Below, one piece after another: positions 12,146 through 23,350 of a DNA stretch of 64,000 nt (its first letter is position 1; every line of letters starts with the position of its first letter). Below the pieces are notes generated by a model. It was not told the origin of the DNA, searched no databases, and saw only the letters and a list, made by a program, of their open reading frames with translations. Source of the DNA: Dasypus novemcinctus. Lineage: Eukaryota > Chordata > Mammalia > Cingulata > Dasypodidae. Made by a program: the position numbers and the translations under genes. The stretch is taken from positions 7,564,001 through 7,628,000 of the forward strand of contig NC_080677.1 in assembly GCF_030445035.2 (NCBI RefSeq). The letters run 5' to 3'.

Positions 12146-12539
12146 AGGTTAAACCCCTCATTTGTGATTAGACAGTTATTACATCAGTTCAAAGTATGGC
12201 CATTATCTACATGCATATACATATATGCAGACTAATTTTTCAGTTGTATACAAAGTAGAATTTCATAAACTTTTTCATAATCCAAAAATTTAAGAAAGCA
12301 TAATATGTAATTAATTAATGACCAGAGACTAGGTTTAAATGTTTCCTGGGTAGGTAGTCATCAAAATTACTTCAGCTTAATATTTTAATAAAATGCCCAT
12401 CAAGAGGAAATTCACTTCAAAGACAGTGCAGTTAAAGTGTAAGTACAAGTACTGTCAGTGACATTTATATACTCAACAAAATGCAGCAGATTGAAATGTA
12501 TGGCAACTACATGAACAGTGCAAAGCCAAAATGACTTAC

Positions 12540-15500
12540 CTTGTCTCTGCAATGTTATCTTTGTGGAAGTCTCGTAATAGAGAAGATACTTTGTTCTCAG
12601 AATTTTCTTCTAGCAAAAAGGAGAAGAATACTTTCAAAAACTGTTCCACAAAACCCACTATGCTCCTTGGTGAAAGAGCGATGTCTCCCCCATTTTCAAG
12701 CTGTGTATGGTTCAGGGCGAGATTAATGAAATCCATTATTTGAAGGTCAGCATTAATTAAATTGGGGGTTGCCTCTTGAGAACTTCCAGCTAAGTTATTG
12801 ATTGAATTAATCAAGATGCTTTCAAAAAGCAACTGAAGAACTGAGATATTCGTTAGCTGTTCTTGATTTAGCAGATGAGCAGGAATGGAACCATCAAAAT
12901 TACCTTCCCTAGAAATGTTTTTGAGGTAGCCCAAAAAGGTGGTAATCTCTTTAGCCAACAAAGCCACACCATCAGAAGAACTCTCATTGGTCATAAGAAA
13001 AAGCAATGTTTCAATAATTCTGGAGTAATTTTTGTTTGCATATTTATGAAACCAGTTTCTTCTTATGCGTATTAGAAAATCTTCCACAATGTCTAAGGTC
13101 TTCAATGATGATGAATTCAGGTATTCCAAAAACTGGGCAAATTGTAAAGTTGCATTTTGAAGAACCACTGAATTTATTGTTTGAATTTCTTGGTTAATTG
13201 AAGAGAAAAGGTGTCTGATGCTAATGTCATGCCTTAGGTTTTTCATGGTTTGCTCAAACTCAAACAATGGTTCTTTAACATTGTAAGTTGCTTCCCTTTT
13301 TTTAATAAAACTTGATAATGCTTCCAAACTATTACCCGTAAGGTTTGCATTCAGAAACAGCATGAATGGAAAAACTGGAGAATGAGGACTGTTTTCCGAA
13401 CGCAATCCCTCAGAAATCAATTTTACTATCCTTTCCAAATGTACGAAAGCATTACTTAGAACAGATGCCTCTGTGCCTTCATTCGTGTTAAGGATCTTGT
13501 TTAAACCAGCTGGTGTATCAAAAATATTTTCACCTAATGTAACATTTGTGTAGTTGAAACTTTTAAATGTTTCTATAATTTGCAAAGCAACTTTTTTTAT
13601 GGGACCAGAAGTACAAAGTTCAGAGACAGTGTCATAACTTTGATTTGCAGAAGATAAGATATATGGTGACACCTTATGCCAAAATTCTTGTACAGTCTTC
13701 AAAAGTGAACTTTTAATGTGGAAGACTTCACACATCTCTAGAATAATAGAACTCCAGTCCGCAAACTCACGAAGTGCACAGACTGCTTTCCTAGTTATTT
13801 CCATACGGGAGCTTTCATTCGAACATTGAGACTCTTCATCTGGGAGAGACAGGTGGAGGTGGTCAAGTATACCAGCTACTTTGCTATAAAAGGAAGAATG
13901 AACAAGCATGTGGGCATTACAGGCTTCCAACTTTGGATTCTGCTGAAATCTGGAAGTTGTATGATTCCAGCACCAAACCTCAGGAAGACAAGTTAAAGCC
14001 TCTGAAACAATGTCTGGTTTATCTGATACTGATTCAATTGTGTCCCAAAGAGCTTTTATGGCCATGACAAAGTCTTCCTTGGTGACCTTGGAAACACTTA
14101 CGCCATGAAGGAGTGTGAAGTTGTAGACATCCTCTAGGGCCTCCATGATGCCTCTGCCAACTATTCTCTGGAGGAGCCTCACGGCATGGGGAAGGACGTA
14201 GTAAGCGTCGACCACGGCGTCAACTTCATCCTTAGGAAAGAGGCGGGAAAGCCTCAGCAGATGGTTCACATTCCACGAATGTGAGCTTTCTGCAAATTTT
14301 TCCACCAAGTTAACAAGCAAATTTATTCCCAAATCGCCATCCTCTAATCCACTGATATTCTTAAAGAAATCCATTAAGCTTCCACTAATCTGTTCGAGTT
14401 GATCTACTAGGAGATCTACATCTGCCTTCTTGAGTGTATGTATGAAAGATATTATCTTCCTCAAAACTTGAACACCACCTGTGTTTTGTGGAATATTGTG
14501 ATGAACTGTGGGCGTTAAAGAGTTAAACACATCCCTGACCAGTTGAATCCCAAGACCCACAGCTTTCATGATCTCATGTGGAATTATTTTTGTTGAATTT
14601 AGCAGATCCTGAGATAAATTGAGGGCAAGGTAACCAACTAAATGATAAATAGAATTGCGCAAACTGTTGAGATCCTTTTCCTTTGGACTGGTGGAAATCA
14701 CACTTAAAAAGTTTTCAGTTTCAGAAGAGGAATTATCGTCCAGGATGTTAGGGGAAATATCTTTCAGAAGTTTCTGAATTTCCTTCCCCAGAGCAATTAA
14801 ATGCAGCCAAGTATTTTGAAATTGGTTAGGAAGTTTTTCTGACATTTCTACGGGTCCTAGAATTAATTCAGTAAAATGTTTCCAGTTGGATTGAGATGCA
14901 AAATCAAAGTCTCTTGTTAAGTTGTTAATAATCATCCTTACTTGGCCTGTGGAATCATTTAAAAGAGTTAATAAAATCTCAAATTTTGGAATCTTCTCTT
15001 TTTCAAATACTTCAGTAAGTATAATATTCAGAAAGTCAGTTATATTTTTCAAGTAAATATCCACACAGCTTATTTTTGACTTATTTAATGAACAAAGAGG
15101 TTCTTTTATATTTAACATCCAAGTAATAAGTTTCAATGTAGAGTCTAGTTTGTTTTCTTTATCTCCGAAACTCCTCAAAATACCCTGAAGATGGCCTTGT
15201 GAAAAACTGGAGTTATGCATAACATCCAGATGTTTTATGATGTCTACCCATGCAATGCATCCTTTCAGTCTGCTGATTATGTTATTGGAGGAAAATGTTG
15301 AATTTAACATGGCCAGAATATGTTGTGTCCTCTGTGAAGCATTTTTATGTAATAAGTCACCTTCTAAAACAAACTTTGTAATATTTTGGAAAAAATCAGC
15401 ACAGGACAATAAATCTGGATCATGCGACACATTTTTAAGAAATAAGATTGTCTCTTTTAACTCGGTAATGACACTTTCCAGTTCTGCTCCACAATTTGTT

Positions 15501-17321
15501 AGATTACTTGAAAGAAAGTGATTTATTGAATGTGTATTTCTATCTATATATTCTGAGGTATTGCTCAACTCAGTGAAAACTCCAAACAGAGAATATAAAA
15601 ACTCTCTACCGGTATTTGTGTCTAATGGAAAAGTCTTTAGCTGATGGAGGGCGCTTTCCAGGGTAAAAAGGGATTTCTTTATCTTGTCCAGATTAAGTGG
15701 TTTTACTCTAAATAATGCATCACGCAGTGCCTTCCAAAGATCACTGAAATCCAGGACATCATTCCAACCACAGAAGCTGTCAGCTGGAGTTACATTTTTA
15801 AACAAACTCAATATAAGTGTAGCAGGGTGATGGGTAGGAAATCCTCCCTGGCAGCTTTTAGCAATTTTCATATCATTTTCCAATTCATCCAAAAGCTGAC
15901 TGAGACCAAGATTAAGAGAAGTGAAAATATTCATGTCAAACTTAAATATTTGAGATAGGGTTTCCCAGGTTTCAGTCCACACTTGAAGCCATGAAACAGT
16001 ACAATGAACGGCCGTGACTTCGTTGAACGAACTGCCGTTGGCTGAGATATTTGAAAGAATTCGAGCCCATGGAGGAATAAGTGAAGAGCCCCCATCTGCT
16101 GAATAATTCACAAAAGAAATGCTTTTATTATCCAAAGCCAAGCATTCATTACCCAACAGGGCTTCTACTGAACCATTGAAGAGCTGGCTTATATACTGAA
16201 ACAAAGAAATACGAAATTCTTCATCTACCACCAGCAGCTGTTGGAGACCTGTCAAAGTAGCATGGATCACTTTCAGTTCTGGGCTCCCCGTAGACATCAG
16301 GGACTGAGCCTGAAGCTCCAAAAAGTTAAAAATTGAAAGTAATTGCTGACAATAGGAAAGTTCAGAAATTCTACCAAGAACTTCTGTTGTCTCAGATAAA
16401 AATGCAAGTGCCTTAGTGATGTTTTGAAAATTATATTGCTTTGTGATATCCAAAATGTGTTTTGAGATTTGGGTAAGAAAAGTTAGCAAAGGCTCTCTGC
16501 TCTGAATGTTCAAGAAGAATTTATAAATATATTGGTAAAATGAAGAATAAATCTTCAGAAGTAAAGCAGAATCCTTGTCCTTAAAAACATTTAGGTATAA
16601 ATGAGTCAAGATTTTATCAACTTCTTGTTTGTGAGGTTCAGAAAGGGCTGAGAAAAAATCAGACACATTCCTTAAAGCATACACTGTGTCCAGAGCTTCC
16701 AAGACTTGTTCCTGCCTCAGGAATCCAAATTCATATAAACTGTTCATTATAGTTTCACTTAAACGTACAAAATTCATGTTGACAGCTGGTAACTTAGTCC
16801 AATCTGAATGGAACTGGGAAAAATTAAAGCTTTTACTAATAATTGTTTCATTTTCTGGAACAGAAAAATTTAAGAGTGTAGACGACATTTCCAATTTAGC
16901 TCTTTCTCCTTTTGAAATTCCATACATCCACAATTCCAGAAGCTTAGGATTTATTTCAAAAAGTGTTAATTCCATGAATTTCCAAATATCTCTTGACTCC
17001 TTGCTTATCCAGAGACTCTCAAGAGTTTGTATTCTTTTGATCACTTCTTTCCCAAATTCTGAAATTTTCTGAGTATCAATAGCCGATGGGTTGCTTTCTA
17101 AAGTTTTGAAGTGAGTTTTCCACAAAATACTTAAATTTTGAAAATTCTCAGTGAGAAATGAGACATTATGGAATTTGGAAAAACTGGATGATTTTAAAGG
17201 ATTAAGTAGTAGTAATTTCTCCAAAAATTCCGCAAAAGAGAAAAGAAAGTTCATCTGTTCATCCTCAAGAATATGCAACTTATTTTCCATCATTAGAAGA
17301 TCCTTTGTAGAATTTAAGGCC
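12540..17321 (-). CDS. ABCA13: ABCA13 giant exon 17, fully open (1593 codons)
   Basis: A single 4782-nt exon, among the largest coding exons known in mammals. Human ABCA13 exon 17 is also about 4.8 kb, so the length is normal. The acceptor is ATATTGTAG (17322-17323 is AG) and the donor ACAAG|GTAAGT at 12540. The exon begins G|GCC, completing Arg from exon 16, and ends with two bases (AG). No stop interrupts 1593 codons. The product is a long array of leucine-rich amphipathic helices with roughly forty N-X-S/T sequons (for example NVSF, NYSA, NHTT, NISR) and scattered cysteines, as expected for a secreted-side domain. There are no membrane segments or Walker motifs, which lie in downstream exons. 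The in-frame ATG at 17293 is internal, not a start. The intact frame argues for purifying selection or very recent loss. Confidence 0.95.
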
Positions 17322-18693
17322 CTACAATATTAATAGAATTGTTTTAGTATCAGTAACAAATAGAAATTAATTCAAGAAAAATTCAAATTAATTCTAAGAA
17401 AATACTTGGTGATATCTTTCTAAGATAATATCAATACATACAAAGATTTATTTACAGTAAAGCATAAACTAAATATTTACTGGACAATATATTTCCCAAG
17501 AGAAACTAAGAAAATGCAAGCATTTAAAGATACTTTAGCTATCAGCATATGCATGTACATTTTTTAGCTTGAACTGTGTATGCTGCAACCAAAAACTATG
17601 CATTTTTAATTTTTCATCTCATAACCTGTGTTTCCTCATTTCAAGTTCAGCTGTCTTGATTTTAATTGTGCTTAATGCCCCTTCTTATTTATTTAATTAC
17701 CTATTCTTTTATTCATTAAATCAACCAGTAATCATCTATTAATCACAAAGACCTTGCGCCAGCTGTCGTAGGTCCACAAATATAAAGCTAGCTGTGCCTC
17801 TGGAGCACATGTAGTCTAGTCCCAGTGCTGTCTTGCCAGGGTTATTAAACACTTGAGATGATCAAGAAAGTGAGGAGTTATGAATTTGACTTGAGCAAGG
17901 CACTGCTTTTCCAGAAGGTCCCTCCAATCGTTTTCCTTCTACACCCACTAGAAGCTAGGCTTAAAATGTTTCCCCAGCAGTGAGGAACCCCAGCTCTAGA
18001 CAGATGTTGAAGAAGGGTTTTCAAATTCTGGTGTGCACCAGACCCACGTACAGAACCTGTTAAGTACGTGGAACTCTGGGTCCTATACCCAGAAGTGATT
18101 TATCATGTCTGGGCAAGTTCTAGGCATTTGTATTTTTAGGAAACGTCACAGATAAGTCTGATTTGTTACCAAGTTTAAGTGCTACTTTTCTAATTCAATT
18201 CCTCTGCTCCATCATATCTAAGCACACCCTATAAATAATAATGTGTGCTTTAAACTACGAGCAATATCCACTTTCATACAGAAAAGTCTCCATTTCAATA
18301 TATATGCTGAAATAGCAGGACAGCAAATAAACTGCCAGACTTAGGTCCACAGATCACTTCCATCCTAAAACTCCCAGAATCCAAATCACAGCTCCCATGT
18401 CTAAACTCTAAGCAACATTAATAAGACTACTTTACCAGAAAGATTTTATTTTGGGAATATCTAATAAATATCGTATTACTCTTGAAGGAAAAGCTTCTTA
18501 CTATAATCTGAAAACCAGAAAAACTTGTGCCATTTGAGTCTTGCATTTGGTTAAACAAATAGAGCAGCTAGTATGAAACAATGCTAATATATAAATCAGA
18601 ACATTAAATTTTAAAGCACACATATCCTAAAATCAGGTTTTGCTTATCTTCCAATGATAATGAAATCAAGTAAGCTGGATTCTGAAAACTTAC
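17322..18693 (-). other. ABCA13 intron 16
   Basis: Short intron between exons 16 and 17. It contains a degenerate MER5-type hAT fragment near 18003-18165 (listed separately). I see no other recognisable element. Confidence 0.6.
18003..18168. repeat. MER5-type hAT fragment
   Basis: Diverged MER5-like sequence: 'gttttcaaattctggtgtgc', 'acagaacctgttaag' and 'ctaggcatttgtatttttag'. It is in the same relative orientation as the copies at 6080 and 46188. Confidence 0.5.
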
Positions 18694-18808
18694 CTGGATA
18701 TGGAAGCTATTGGAGACTTGAGTAAGTTGTTCAGAAATGCAAAATAATTATAAATGATGATTTTCCAATCCATGTTTGCTTTATAGCAAGGTGATTCCTC
18801 AGAGAAAG
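18694..18808 (-). CDS. ABCA13: ABCA13 coding exon (about exon 16)
   Basis: A 115-nt exon. The chosen acceptor is CTTCCCTATTCAG, giving a start at 18808. An AG 11 nt further in (start 18797) is also possible, but only 18808 matches the leftover base of exon 15. The donor is ATCCAG|GTAAGT, full consensus. The peptide runs [15 protein letters not shown], a hydrophobic stretch with [14 protein letters not shown], then ASIS. Two leftover bases (AG) take G from exon 17 to make Arg. There are no stops. It lies 1.37 kb upstream of the giant exon. Confidence 0.85.
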
Positions 18809-21181
18809 CTGAATAGGGAAGGCATTTCATATACTGATTTCAAGTAGATTATAACAGACAATTATAATAAAGTGAAAAATGCTATAGTAGTTTAGCTAAT
18901 ATAGTTGAAAATGTTAAAAAACAAAAAAAGGAAAAAAATGGAGCTCTAGAAAGTCAACCAAGATGGTAGCATAAGTAACTCCACAGTACCATCCCCCCAC
19001 AGAATCTTTGAACATCTTCCAAAAAATGGGCAGAGCCATTTTCCTCAAAACCCTGACAAAGAGTTAAAGAGTTGCAGTAAAGGGGCAAATGCCACATCAA
19101 GAAAAAGCAGCCTGAAAATGACTAAGAGACACTTGTATTTTCATTAGCTCCTCCCCTACACTCATCCCAGGACTGTGTGGACCCAGTCTGCCCTCCTTTT
19201 TTAAGTCCCTGGCCCTTTCCCAGAAGGAGCAGAATAACCTCTGTGCACACAGTGGGGTACTAGTGAGTCAGTGTGAATTTGTTCAGTGAATGCCTAAAGA
19301 CTGAACCAGGAAAGCTGTCTCAGGCTGGCCCTCCCAGAATTTGTCCTGAAGGTGGAGAAGCAGCTTTCAGACAGCTAACACAGTGTACAAAAAACTAAGT
19401 AAAAGCAGCTTAGGGCAAAGGCCTTATTTGCATTAGTCATACAATAGAGCACCCATGATGAGGTGAGAGTCTATTTCTAAGATAGTAGAGGTGGCATTAG
19501 AATGCCTTCAAACAGAAAATGGGGATACCTAAGGCCACAAGCAAGCACCAGCCAGGAAAAGAAGCTGGCTCCAGGGCTCTACAGAGGCTCAGATAACACA
19601 AACAGGACACTGCCTTTCACATTCACTTTGAGCTAATCTTCTGGATAGAGGGCTAAGCTCTGAAGAAAAGCACCAGACAAAGCAGGGCAAATTTGCAAAG
19701 ATTATAAAAGCTCAACAAAAGATTACAAGACAAAGAAACAAGGAAAGATGGTCCATTCAAAGGAAAAATATAAAAACCAGACACACTTAACAAAGAAGAC
19801 CAGAGTTTGGACATACTAGATAAAGACTTTTAAAAATTATCCCCATTATGCTCAAGGAAGTAAAGGAAAGCCCAGAGAAGGAATTAAAGGGTAAAAGGAA
19901 AATAATGAATGAATGATGTGAGAATCTCCTTGAGATTGTCAATAGGAGCCAAATAGAAATACTGAAGTCAAAGACCACAATAACTGAAATGAAAAATTCC
20001 CTAGGAGTTTCAACAGCAGATTGGAAGTGGCAGAAGAAAGAATCAATGGACCCAAAGACAAAACAACTGAAGTGATTCAAGCTGAAGAACACACAGCAAA
20101 CAATGAAAAAAGAGAACAGAGACTTTTCTGGAAATCCCGGAATGAAAAGAGAGAAATGGGGCAGAAAGAATATTCAAAGAAATAATGTCAGAAAACTGCC
20201 CAAATTTACCAAAAGACATGAATTCACCAACAAAACCCAAACAGGATAAACTCAAAGAGAACCTTGCCTAGATACTTAGTTAAACTGTCAAATGTTAAGG
20301 ACAAGAAGAGAGTTCTGAAAGTCACAAGGGAAAGGCAAAATGTTATGTATAAAAGAGCTCCAATAAAATTAAGTACTGATTTCTCATCAGAAACCATGGA
20401 GACAAGAAGACAGTGGAATGAAATACTTAAAGTGATGAAAGAAAAAAAAATTGGCAACCAATAATGTTAGATCTGCTGAGGCTGTCTTTCAAAAATAAGG
20501 AAGAGATTAAGACATTTCCAGATAAACAAAACCTGAGATACTTTGATACAACTAGACTTGCCATGCAAGAAATGCAAAAGGGAGTTCTTCACACTGAAAT
20601 GATAAGGGATTGACAGTGAATCTAAGTGGCAAAAGAAATAAAGATCTTTGGTAAAATAACAATCTGTATAGTGATAAATGCCCATACTATTGTACTGTAT
20701 TTTTTGGTATGTAACTTCACTTCTAACTTTGTACAGGTGCTAAAATGCAAATGCACAAAAAGTAATGATAAATCTATGGTTTGGATATACACTGTATAAA
20801 GAAATAATTTGTAACACATACAACAAAAATGTGGGAGGACTGTGGAGTATAGACACAGTGTATGTGTATTCTATTGAAATAAGGTTGGTATCAAATCAAG
20901 TATATTAGTGTTATAGATGTAAGATGTTAAATTTTAGCCCCATGGAACTATAATGAAGATATATTAAAATATATTCAGAAAGAAATGAGAAGGGGTTCAA
21001 AATAGTACAATGATAAAATATCAAGTAACTATGAAAAATAGAAATTAACAAAAGAATTGAGGGTAAAAAGCGGTACATGACTTAAAAAGATCGAATAGAA
21101 AAATATGGTATAAGAAAGCCCAGCATTATCAGTAGTTACTTTAAATGTAAATGGATTAAATTCTCAGGCAAAAATCATAGG

Positions 21182-22240
21182 TTGATAGAGTGGTTTAAAA
21201 AGATGATCCAACTGCATGATGTTTACAAGAGACTTACTTTAAATTCAAATAAACAAGTAGGGCGCGAGCGCAGCGCGGTGGGGGGGCGCGGGCCGGGTCG
21301 CAGGTGGCCGCGGAGTCGCCGCATTCAACAGGCGGCAGCGGCCGGAGCGCGGCGAGCTGTGAGCGCCACCTTCCTGCGCGGACGGCCCGGGCAGCGCCCC
21401 GGCCCCGGCAGCGCCCCGGCCCCGACCCCGGCGTCCCCGGCGCCCCCGCGCCCGCGTCGGGTCCCGCCGCGCCCGTCCTCGCTCGCCGCGGCCGGGAGGG
21501 CGGGGGTCACCAGGGCCGAGGCGCCCCGGGAGGTGGAGACCGACTCGGCCTTCGAGCCGCTGCCCGGCCGCGCTCGTGCACCTGGCCGCTGCCCAGGCCG
21601 GAGTTCGGCCACCTCGAGCCCCGCGCCGACGCGTGCCTCCGCGAACCCCGACGCCGCGCCCGGCCTGCCCGGCGCCGACTTCACGCGCGGCCTGAGCCTG
21701 CTGGAAGAGCGCGGGGACTTCCCGCGGGCGCCCGGCCCCGCGGCGGCCCCCGGGGCGCTGTGCGGGGACTTCCCGGGCCCCGAGGCCGGCCGCCTGCGCC
21801 CCGCGCCGCCGCCCCCGCCCCCGCCCGGGCCGCTGCCGCCCGCGCCCGGGGTCCCCGCCGCCGCGGGGCCGCTCGCGGGGCAGCCGCGCGAGAGCAGCTC
21901 GTCGCGCCGCGACGCGTGGGGCAACCTGTCCTGCGCCGACCTCGTCACCCAGGCCCTCGGGAGCTCGGCCGAGAAGCGGCTCACGCTGTCGCGGATCCAC
22001 GTGCCCTACTTCACGCACAAGGGCGACAGCAGCAGCTCGGCGGGGTGGAAGAATTCGATTCGTCGTAATCTGTCCCTGCACAGCAAGTTCATTCGTGTGC
22101 AGGACGAGGGGACCGGGAAGAGCTCCTGGTGGATGCTCAATCCCGAAGGCGGCAGGAGCGGCAAGTCTCCCAGGAGGAGGGCTGCGTCCAGGGACAACAA
22201 CCGTAAGTTCCCCAAGGGCCGAGGCCGGGCTGCCATGTAG
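21182..22240 (+). other. Chance chimeric ORF (L1 ORF2 piece joined to FOXO1-like coding)
   Basis: A 352-codon open frame starts at an ATG in L1 ORF2 sequence, crosses the 5' untranslated part of the FOXO1 copy and continues in the FOXO1 frame to a TAG at 22238-22240. The last ~240 residues are FOXO1-like, including [20 protein letters not shown]. No promoter or expression evidence is visible. I read it as a by-product of the insertion, kept here because it is the longest plus-strand frame in the window. Confidence 0.4.
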
Positions 22241-23350
22241 AAAGCGTCGCTGCAGGCTGGCCCGGAGGCCGCTGGGGACAGCCGCGGGTCCCAGTTTCCC
22301 AAGTGGCCGGCGAGCCCTGGCTCCCACAGCAACGACGACTTGGACAGCTGGAGCACCTTCCGCCCTCGAACTAGCTCCGACGCCAGCACTGTCAGTGGGA
22401 GGCTGTCTCCAACCATGACCGAGCAGGACGACGTGGGACAGGCGGACGCGCATCCGCTGGCGTGCCCGCCGCCTGCCGCCAGGCTGGCCTCCTCGCTGCC
22501 CAGCCTGTGCGAGATCAGCAGCCCCGAGAACGTGGGGAACCTCCTCCATAACCTCAACCTTCTGTCGGCACCAGCGCCACTCGCGGGCTCGACCCAGTCC
22601 TCACCTGGCAGCGTGCTGCAGCAGACGCCGCGCTGCTCGTGTGCGCCGCCAAACGCCAGTCTGAACGCACCAGGCCCAAACTGCCAAAAATACCCGCACA
22701 ACCAGTCCAGCCTGGGCCGCCTGCCCCAGAAGCCTCTGCAGGCCCTTCCGGACGCCAAGCCGAGCTTCGGGGGCTTGAACCAGTTCACCTGTGCCCCCGG
22801 CCTCCTCAGGGAGCTGCTCGCTTCGGACTCGCCGCCGCACGGCGACATCCTGGCTCCAGGCGATCCTGGGGTGGCCCAGCCTGGCAGCCGGGTCCTGGGC
22901 CCAAATGTGCTGACGGGCCCCAGCGCGGTCGTGCCGGCCGACGGCCGCCAGGCGTCCCCTGGGGAGATGATGAGCCCCAGCTCCCACGCCCGCCCAGGAC
23001 ACGCTCCGCAGGCGCCTGCGGTCAGCGGGCGTGCCCTGCCCCACGCCGGGAGCCCCCTGCCCCACGCCTCGGGCATGAGCCGCTTGACCCCCCTGAAGAC
23101 AGCTTTGCAAGTGCCTCTGCCCCAGCCCATGCAGGCGAGTGCCCTGGGGGGCCGGGGGGGTGGCCTCCACCAGGAGAAGCTGCCCAGAGACCTGGACGGC
23201 GTATTCGTGGAGCGCTTGGACTGCCACGTGGCGTCTGTCATCCGCAACGACCTCATGGACAGGGACACGCTGGATTTCAACTTGGACAGCGTGCTGCCCA
23301 GCCAGGGCTTCCCCCTGGGCGTCAGGACGACGACACACAGCTGGGTGTCT
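21260..23350. other. CpG-rich island carried in by the FOXO1 copy
   Basis: The 5' UTR and coding part are very GC- and CpG-rich in an otherwise AT-rich intron. The boundary at 21260 is sharp, and the richness fades at the 3' UTR. It is retroposed sequence, not evidence of a native promoter. Confidence 0.8.

Larger units (their letters stand above)
10675..12539 (-). other. ABCA13 intron 17
   Basis: AT-rich intron. It carries a probable LTR fragment (about 11290-11800) and two short tRNA-like SINE units (11935-12022 and 12050-12145), listed separately. No exon is seen. Confidence 0.6.
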
